Source of the DNA: Coccinella septempunctata
Taxonomy: Eukaryota; Arthropoda; Insecta; Coleoptera; Coccinellidae
Direction: 5' to 3'
NCBI RefSeq assembly: GCF_907165205.1
Contig: NC_058193.1
Span: 11,019,544 to 11,083,543, forward strand
Length of the DNA stretch: 64,000 bases
Part shown: piece by piece, positions 57,248 through 64,000 of the stretch
How the letters are laid out: each line of letters begins with the position of its first letter
Position numbering within the stretch: position 1 is the first letter of the stretch
Program-made: the position numbers and the translations under genes
The notes under the pieces: generated by a model
Told to the model about the DNA's origin: nothing
The model's database searches: none
The model's input: the letters and a program-made list of their open reading frames with translations, nothing else

Positions 57248-60030
57248 ATAAGTTCGTCACATGGCCATTAGTCTATGGCAATGTTCAGTCACTTTCATCC
57301 AAGTTTTCGGAAATACTAACGTATGTTCAGGATCGCAAACCTTGTTTTCTTTTGTTCACTGAAACTTGGCTTAGACCAGCTGTCGGCGACCGCACCTTCT
57401 CCATACCAGATTACACCTTGTACAGAGATGATAGCAGCGAGACCGTGGGGTACGGTGGTGTCTGCATTTATGTACATAGCTCCATTACTCAATCGTTTCG
57501 AATAAAGGTGACTCACAACTCATGGCCTAACATTGGTAATCTTTTCATCAATATTTCCAATGCACAACTTTCCCTATGTCTTGGTTGTATCTATCGCCCA
57601 CGCCCATGTCTGGACGACCTTGAGCTCGTTCGATTTTTATCAGATTTGACGACTGAAACTGGAAATGTCTTCATCGCGGGGGACTTCAACTGCCCTGATT
57701 TAAAATGGCCTCTAACTAGTATGCCTTCTGTTAATTCTCCTTCCTTTCCGTTTGCGGAGCTTTTTTCGAATTCGGCCTTCCAGCAGGTTATTGATCGTCC
57801 CACAAGGTTTCGATCTGGCCAGGTACCGTCATTGCTTGACCTGTTTATTGTCTCCGATCGTGACCTTATCTCGGATGTCGAGTACCTGCCACCTTTCGGG
57901 CGTTCTGACCATCTTACTCTTGCCACAGAATTTCAGTTCAATCTTCCAACTAACACAAGCTCTACCAAGGTTATCAAGCGGGTAGATTACAACAAAGTGT
58001 CTGATATGCTGTCGACTACCGACTGGTCTGCTGTCTGCGGTGGTGATGATGTGGAGAGGAAGTGGAGGAGTTTCCTGAGCATACTTCGCGGCGTGGTTGA
58101 ATCCTGCACAACAACACATACGATCAAATATAATAAAGTGAAACCGTGGATTAACAGTTGTGTTCTGAGGATGGTGAGGAGAAAAAAAGCCTTGTGGCAG
58201 AGATATCTACGCACTAGATCTGATGAAGATTATAGAACGCACCGTACCTTTTCGAGTGAGGTTACACGTGAAATAAGGCGCTCAAAGGACAGTTATGAGA
58301 AGAGTGTTGTAGCTTCGGGGAACAGAAAGAAGTTTTTTAAATACGTGAGATCCTTTATGACTGGAAAAGTCGGTGTACCCATGATTCGTAATAAGCTCAA
58401 TAAGCTGTGTGACAATGCTGTTGAGGCCGCTGGTGTTTTGGCCGAGGAATTTGCCTCTTCCTTTTCCCTTGAGCCTGGTGGTGCTCTGCCAGACATTCGA
58501 TTACCACGTTGTGAATCTGGTATTACCAGTGTTCAGATAAACGCTGAGCTAGTCCGAGATCATCTGAAGCGAGTGAGGGTTGATGCTGCTCCTGGTCTGG
58601 ATGGTTTATCTGGTTCATTGCTGGTGCGGTGTGCCGACGCCTTGGCTCCACCCTTGGCTGAGATTTTTTCCTGTTCTATGAAGACTTCGAGGATTCCTGG
58701 TGACTGGCTGGTGGCTTCGGTAACCCCTGTTTTTAAAAAAGGAGATAAGTTGTCCGCCAAAAATTATAGGCCAATTAGCCTCCTCTCTACCGTGTCTAAG
58801 GTGCTTGAGAGGATAGTCTACGATCATATTGTGCAATTTGCTTCTGTACACGAACTTATTCCTGTAGTTCAACACGGTTTTCTCTCTGGACGATCAACTC
58901 TGACGAACTTGTTGAGTTGTGTTAATGAATGGACTAAAGCTTGGGATTTGGGTTTGCCGATTGATGTGTTGTACTTGGACTTCACTAGAGCCTTCGATAA
59001 GGTTCCGCATCGGAGACTACTACACAAACTGCAACATCTGGGCATCCGAGGTGAGATTCTGTCTTGGATAGAAGCTTTCCTATCAAATCGATCCTATAAG
59101 GTAAGAGTCGGTGAATCTTTTTCGGCAGATCTGCCGGTTACTTCTGGGGTGCCACAAGGATCCGTACTGGGCCCTTTATTGTTTTTGCTATTCACTTCTG
59201 ACCTGCCTAGTCTCCTTCGCTCCACGTGCTCAATGTTCGCCGATGACACCAAGATCTATAACTATCCCATCTCCGAGGCTGGCAGTCTGCAGTGTGATCT
59301 GGATGTTATCTGTGAGTGGTGTGATGAGTGGGGGTTACCCCTGAGTGTGGAAAAGTGCTGCGTCCTTCATATTGGGAGAAGAAATCCGCGTGTGACATAT
59401 TACCTTGATGGTGAACCCATGAAGGTGGTGGCCAGTCACTGTGATCTGGGCCTGGTGATCACCGAGGATCTACAGTGGTCCGAACATATTTCTTATGTAT
59501 GTGCAAAGGCCAAGCGGTCAGCATACTGTATTTACAAAATGTTCAAGGGCAGCGATGTTAATACTATTCGGACCCTTCTTACCACATATGTGAGGCCCAT
59601 CCTGGAGTATGTCGGTCCGGTCTGGTCGCCATCCACGGTGCGCGATGCAACCATGCTTGAGTCTGTTCAGAGGTGGATGACTCGTTTTCCCTATGGGCGT
59701 GATAGACCATCTTATACGCGTCGACTAGAAATATTTAATCTAACCAGCTTCCGCGATCGACGTGAGAGAGGGGATTTGCTTCTGACGTACCGATCATTGC
59801 GAGGACACTTTGGAGATGAGATCAACGGTATGTTTGAGTTGAATTCAGGCCATCTTAGGGGACATAGATATAAGCTCTCGAAAGAGAGCTTTAGAACATC
59901 ACAACGCCAAAACTTCCTCTCTAATAGAGTGTTTGACACCTGGAATCGTTTGCCGCCTGAGATTGTTGGAGCCGCTTCGGTCAACTGTTTCAAGAATTCC
60001 TACGACAGATGGAGAGCCGTTAATCAGTAG
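57235..60030 (+). CDS. LINE ORF2 protein (AP endonuclease plus reverse transcriptase), likely made by -1 frameshift
   Basis: Open from just after a TAG at 57232-57234 to 60030, with no internal stop. Endonuclease motifs are NVQSL at the start, TETW (57355-57366), GDFN (about 57681) and SDH (57904-57912). RT motifs are KNYRPISLLSTVSKVLERI, YLDFTRAFDKVP (Asp at 58978-58980), SGVPQGSVLGPLL and FADD (59236-59247). No ATG lies between 57235 and the TETW motif, so an independent start would cut the endonuclease. The annotated-looking start at 57352 is TTG. The frame is -1 to ORF1 and overlaps it by 13 nt. The protein nicks target DNA and copies LINE RNA in place. Confidence 0.85.
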   Translation, partial: SKKLNKFVTWPLVYGNVQSLSSKFSEILTYVQDRKPCFLLFTETWLRPAVGDRTFSIPDYTLYRDDSSETVGYGGVCIYVHSSITQSFRIKVTHNSWPNIGNLFINISNAQLSLCLGCIYRPRPCLDDLELVRFLSDLTTETGNVFIAGDFNCPDLKWPLTSMPSVNSPSFPFAELFSNSAFQQVIDRPTRFRSGQVPSLLDLFIVSDRDLISDVEYLPPFGRSDHLTLATEFQFNLPTNTSSTKVIKRVDYNKVSDMLSTTDWSAVCGGDDVERKWRSFLSILRGVVESCTTTHTIKYNKVKPWINSCVLRMVRRKKALWQRYLRTRSDEDYRTHRTFSSEVTREIRRSKDSYEKSVVASGNRKKFFKYVRSFMTGKVGVPMIRNKLNKLCDNAVEAAGVLAEEFASSFSLEPGGALPDIRLPRCESGITSVQINAELVRDHLKRVRVDAAPGLDGLSGSLLVRCADALAPPLAEIFSCSMKTSRIPGDWLVASVTPVFKKGDKLSAKNYRPISLLSTVSKVLERIVYDHIVQFASVHELIPVVQHGFLSGRSTLTNLLSCVNEWTKAWDLGLPIDVLYLDFTRAFDKVPHRRLLHKLQHLGIRGEILSWIEAFLSNRSYKVRVGESFSADLPVTSGVPQGSVLGPLLFLLFTSDLPSLLRSTCSMFADDTKIYNYPISEAGSLQCDLDVICEWCDEWGLPLSVEKCCVLHIGRRNPRVTYYLDGEPMKVVASHCDLGLVITEDLQWSEHISYVCAKAKRSAYCIYKMFKGSDVNTIRTLLTTYVRPILEYVGPVWSPSTVRDATMLESVQRWMTRFPYGRDRPSYTRRLEIFNLTSFRDRRERGDLLLTYRSLRGHFGDEINGMFELNSGHLRGHRYKLSKESFRTSQRQNFLSNRVFDTWNRLPPEIVGAASVNCFKNSYDRWRAVNQ
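57238..57244 (+). promoter_or_regulatory. Predicted -1 ribosomal frameshift site (A-AAA-AAC)
   Basis: The heptamer is in the correct ORF1 phase (CAA AAA AAC) immediately before the ORF1 stop TAA at 57245-57247. Slipping back one base leads straight into the ORF2 frame (CTA AAT AAG). An imperfect stem-loop (GCCAT 57264-57268 with ATGGC 57275-57279, extendable past one mismatch) starts 15-19 nt downstream. That is farther than the usual 5-9 nt, so the stimulator is uncertain. Confidence 0.6.
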
Positions 60031-60163
60031 TTTTGTTTAATTTGTCATGGTTTCATATTTTCATTCAGTATGTGAACATTTTAATTTTCAATTTATATTT
60101 CTTTTGAGTTTATAGACTTGTGTCTCAACTCTTGTATCTGTATTAATAATAATAATAATAATC
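60031..60163 (+). other. LINE 3' UTR and (TAA)n tail
   Basis: A short AT-rich 3' UTR ends in AATAATAATAATAAT. This simple-repeat tail, rather than poly(A), is typical of CR1/Jockey-related groups and of the other LINE ends in this window (7384, 61137). Confidence 0.75.
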
Positions 60164-63100
60164 ATTATTTGCCGAACTTCAAAGTTCTGAATGAATTAAA
60201 ATCTAAACTTGACAATATACGAGATAATTTTCGCAAGAGTTTCAATGGAATCTGAAAATTTTCATCATTCTGGACATCAATAATTCTCGAATCTTCCATG
60301 GAATAAATTCAATTTTATCCAATATAACACGCAAAACGAAATAATACTCGAACTGGGCATCTTGAGCAATTCGTTCCTAAAAAGCCCGAATCAGGTAGAA
60401 AATTTTGAACCCTTCATATCAGCGTTAACACGTGTTTTGCAGTAAACACATGTTGGGCTGAACGTTTCTCACAACAAGAAGAATTTGAATTTTCATATGA
60501 CGGTACAAGAAGGTACAGGGAGTTTCACAAGTAAACAGACAAATGAAAACCGTGAATAGAGGGCATTGAGCTGAGTTCAAAATCACCCCATATACAGGAT
60601 GTCCCAAAACTAGTGAATCAAACTTCACACCACGATAGAGTAAACCAAATATTATCGAATGACACCAACATTAGTTCGACGAAAATGTACCGATTCCAAA
60701 ATAATCAGAATTTTATTAAAATACCTGAAGTTGCGATTTTCGAACTATTTTTCTCAATAACAGGGCCAGTTTGTGAAAAAGGAAATCGATATTAAATTAT
60801 ATTGAACTAAGATTATTGTTATATTTCCCCTAATTCAAATTATTTCAAGTAGTTAATCGATCACCATAACCTATGTAAAGGTAAATTAAAACAATTGTTT
60901 TTACTACATGATTTTTGATACTCAGAATAAACAGGTGTGATAATATGGGAGAAAAACGCTATCCTCAATCACAAATTGGCCTTGTGATTGAAAAAATAGT
61001 TCGAAAATCGGCAACTTTAGGTTAGGTTTTCTCAGAAACGGTACATTTTCGCTCAACTAATGTTGGTGTCATTCAATAGTATTTGATCTACTCTATCGTG
61101 GTGTGACGTTTGATTTAATAGTTTTGGGGCATCCTATAATAATAATAATAATAATATCTTTATCCCACTGAATATACAGTGACGTTAGCAACTTGAAAAG
61201 TAAGTATATAAGTTTCTTCGGGGTTTCTTTAAATTTCTCGAATTTCGAATCGAAGTCGACTGAAAATTTATATTTAGCCTTGAGTTGTTAATTTCATTGA
61301 AACAGAGCATTAAAATTCGAAAAAAATCAGGACCGGGCTCATTGAGGCTTTACGTCACTTCAAACTCATAAAAACACCGTGTATGTAGTTTTTTAATCAT
61401 AATTTTAACTTTTTTGTTATCTGCATTATTATTGTCTCAAAATGAATTGATTTTTGGGTTGTTTCACCTGTTGATCATGTTCTAGAAATAATTGTTTTGG
61501 TCAGACGCCTCTAAGGAATAGAGCACTTCATGAAAATGTATTTGGAAATTCTTAATTGAATTTTTTTTCAAAGAATATTCTGTTGAATGTGTTCAACAAT
61601 TAAACCTTATTCGGTCTTCATAATAGTCATTCACAATGATAAAATGTTTCAAAATTGATAGTACCCAAATATGGATGGGAAAACTACGCTATCTTGAAAC
61701 TAAAAATTAAAACTTGATCTTCAGAATGAATCTATTTTTCTATGGACAACTAGTTGTGTGAATAAAAACAAAGAAAGAAATCGCGGGGTGTCAGATCTGG
61801 AGATCTAGCAGTCCAATGTTGGGGTCCTACCCTTCTAATGGAATGACCTGAAATACTGATGAATACTTTTGCTGGTGCATGAATATCATCAATGTTTCAA
61901 TAACAATACGACCAGACCAATCAATAGATTTCCATAGATCCAATAATGAATATAACGGAATCAGTGAGGAATTCGAAAGTGCATTTATGATACTTATTCG
62001 AAGTGCCAATCATTACCTTCACTAAAAGACCAAATGAGGTGAAAATCAATTCGGAAAATTACTTCAGGTCCACGTTGTCCATAAAAAGCGATTCATTCGG
62101 AAGATATCAAGTTATAATTATTATTTTCATGATAGCGTGGTTTTTTATTTCTATTTTTGTTCATTATCAATAATAAAGCTTATTATCACTGCAAATGACT
62201 TATCTGCATAACCAGATATGCTATAAATATCAAAAACCAATGGAAGACATATATTGAGAAAGAAAAAATTCAGTTGAACATTTTCAATTCCATTTTTAGA
62301 TTTCCACATTTGATTGGCGATCATATTCATTCCATTAATTAATGTGAAGTAAAAGTCAATATGCAGCGCTGTTTTTTCCAGAGGCATTTCACCACCAAAC
62401 AATTATTCATTAAAAATAATCCACTGATAAGGCATAACAAAGTTTCATTGATTTTGAGAAAATCAATGCAGATACCTGAAAAATTCAAAATTATGACGAA
62501 AAACTACAAACAGAGTGTTCTGCATGAGTTTTAATTTGAATATAGCCTCAATGAGTCCGGTCCTGTGTTCGTCAACTTTTAATGTTCTGTTTTATTGAAA
62601 CTTACAAGACAAGTTCAAGCAGATAATGAATTTTTAGCCGAATCCAACTAAAATAGTTGGAGTTATAGCCGAACGAAAATTCGGGAAATTCGAATAAACC
62701 CCTCTGTATATCGGAAACGTAATGCCTAAGACACACATATGAAGTGTTCTTGAACTCAGCTCAATGCCCTCTATTCACGGTTTCCCTTTTTTCGTTTACT
62801 TATTGTGAAACACCCTGTGTACTGAAAAATCGCAAAAGACTCCTCGAGAAATTAAGAAATGCCATTAAATCAAGGAGTTTCTTTTGATCCGCTATGATGA
62901 AAAATGTCAATATCCAGTTATTATTATTATTTGGGGTGATTAATCGAAAATCCCCAATATCTCGAAAACTAAGGCACTTTTACCAAACGTAAAATATATT
63001 TATCTGAACCGCCATAGAGTCCTCTACCCGCAGGTTCTATATTATCAATTCATTACGCCACACCCTGTATAATTATTATTATTATATCAATGTATTGAAA

Positions 63101-63999
63101 ATAAACAGACATGAATACGAGCCAGTTGTTTTGTTTGAAGGTGAAGCTCCTCTTGCTTCAAACTTCTTTTAATTATTTTGACTACCATTCATGCAAGATG
63201 ATTTTTGTTGAAGAATTCAACATTCTTGTAATTATCCGTTCATTTCTTCAAGAGATACCCATTCCCTATCACCTTTGAGTATTCAACTCAATGCTAACAC
63301 TGCATCAAATGCATTTCATCTTCGGGTTGATTTCTTTGAATTCTACAACTGTATTTTCTATGTAAATAAATAGATTTGGTAAGTCTTCAATCAGTTTGTA
63401 TAAACGTCAATTATGTTCGTTACATATTTTCGACTTAATATTTTCCGATGTGATTTGACATTGTGGTGAAATACGTAATTACTGAGAGTCTCACGTAGAA
63501 GGGACTACGTAGCACTGATTTAAAACTCAAAAATGTTTTGACAAGCATCTTAACCCAACATTTTCGTACCATATAGAGTGAAAAATATCCAATTTCCATG
63601 GCCAATCCAATCCAGTCCTAAAATAAAAGTGAATGAATTATAGAAGCTGAAAGTGAAACGTATATCTTTGTTGATTCATTCGCATTTTAGCATTTTAATG
63701 GGGTTCCTAATGTCGTGAATATAATGCCCAAAAATTAGATTACTATTTCATACCAGAACAACAAATTCGGCAAAATTGTTTTTGGAAATAATCTTATATG
63801 TCACGAAAAATTTCATTGTCATGTATCATTCATTTTGGGACCTATATGGTATTAATCTCCCCTATCGGACGAAGTATCGTAGACATAAGCATATTTATGC
63901 AAAACTGTCCAAATTCATTTACACCGAGATCACGAACCTTATCAATCAATTATTAGCGTATGAAGTTTATTAATATCAGTATCGTGCTCGAACTATTTA
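60164..63999. repeat. Giant foldback repeat, copy 2, left arm inner part (continues beyond window)
   Basis: Collinear with about 25100-28880 of copy 1, including the 3.4-kb block with nested inverted repeats and the start of the inner palindrome. The window ends about 240 bp before the expected centre, so the right arm of this copy is not seen. Confidence 0.85.
61137..61200 (-). mobile_element. Severely 5'-truncated LINE tail, present only in foldback copy 2
   Basis: About 64 bp absent from the same place in copy 1 (about 26085). It begins with an AATAATAATAAT run followed by ATATCTTTATCCC, like the minus-strand LINE end at 7384. The minus orientation with tail at left fits a 5'-truncated insertion. 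Confidence 0.6.
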
Positions 64000-64000
64000 C

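Larger units (their letters stand above)
55621..60163 (+). mobile_element. Full-length-looking Jockey/CR1-group LINE, both ORFs open
   Basis: The foldback sequence is uninterrupted in copy 1 (about 25098) and split here, which gives exact borders. The 5' leader begins at 55621 and the 3' end is a (TAA/AAT)n tail at about 60146-60163. ATCAT occurs on both sides (one copy merges with the tail) and is a likely 5-bp target duplication. Its GC content is higher than its surroundings. It has 5' UTR, ORF1, ORF2 and a short 3' UTR with no stop or frameshift other than the ORF1/ORF2 frame change. It looks recent and may be active. Confidence 0.85.

Noticed and set aside
57352..57360. TTG at 57352 as the start of LINE ORF2
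   Set aside because: The frame is open for 39 more codons upstream and those codons contain the expected first endonuclease strand (NVQSL). TTG is not a normal eukaryotic start.

Overview
The window looks like insect nuclear DNA. It is AT-rich and contains no recognisable intact host gene. The transposon families present (copia, BEL/Pao with env, Penelope, Jockey/CR1-like and R4/Dong-like LINEs, PIF/Harbinger, Tc1/mariner) are typical of arthropods, and a short run of the insect telomere motif (CCTAA/TTAGG) occurs inside one element. A beetle or similar insect is my guess, not something the sequence proves. Nearly the whole window is transposable elements, many nested inside one another.

Layout. 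1-4212: a Ty1/copia retrotransposon on the minus strand, sitting next to or inside a LINE ORF1 remnant (4213-5086). 5523-7383: a small palindrome-jointed MITE family. 7384-13450: a minus-strand LINE whose endonuclease is split by a 2.9-kb PIF/Harbinger transposon (9540-12449). 13755-15249: a degraded env-like gene holding two GC-rich hairpin inserts. 15283-22277: a BEL/Pao element whose LTRs are direct repeats but whose left internal half (gag-protease-RT) is inverted relative to its right half (RNase H-integrase-env). 22278-22697: 5' part of an R4/Dong-like LINE. 22698-32523: a giant foldback repeat, about 9.8 kb, with kilobase-long inverted arms. 32524-37470: a cluster of three Penelope-like copies, one inverted 5'-truncated, one direct 5'-truncated and one long, with hammerhead-like motifs. 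37472-38035: endonuclease fragment of a second Penelope family. 38106-38435: another env fragment. 38440-38845: inverted 5' fragment of the R4-like LINE. 38894-40126: a Tc1/mariner-type element with intact TA flanks and a gutted transposase. 40129-44350: mostly unassigned DNA with two MITEs and a mariner transposase fragment. 44351-46523: a long-TIR DNA transposon carrying a truncated transposase. 46847-47206: a broken macro-domain (OARD1/TARG1-like) coding fragment, the only cellular-type protein seen. 47793-52700: two fused R4/Dong-like LINEs, one carrying a SINE-like insert and the other an interstitial telomere-repeat insertion. 52838-63999: a second copy of the foldback left arm, interrupted at 55621-60163 by a LINE that appears intact.

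Most genes here are pseudogenes of selfish elements. The exception is the LINE at 55621-60163. Both of its ORFs are open, it is bounded by a (TAA)n tail, and its ORF2 lies in the -1 frame of ORF1. The only overlap between the two frames is 13 nt and contains a canonical A-AAA-AAC slippery heptamer placed directly before the ORF1 stop codon. No ATG is available to start ORF2 upstream of the first endonuclease catalytic motif. This predicted -1 frameshift is the strongest functional observation in the window. Other structural observations are the foldback family, the inverted BEL/Pao interior, the Penelope hammerhead-like motifs and the telomeric-repeat insertion.
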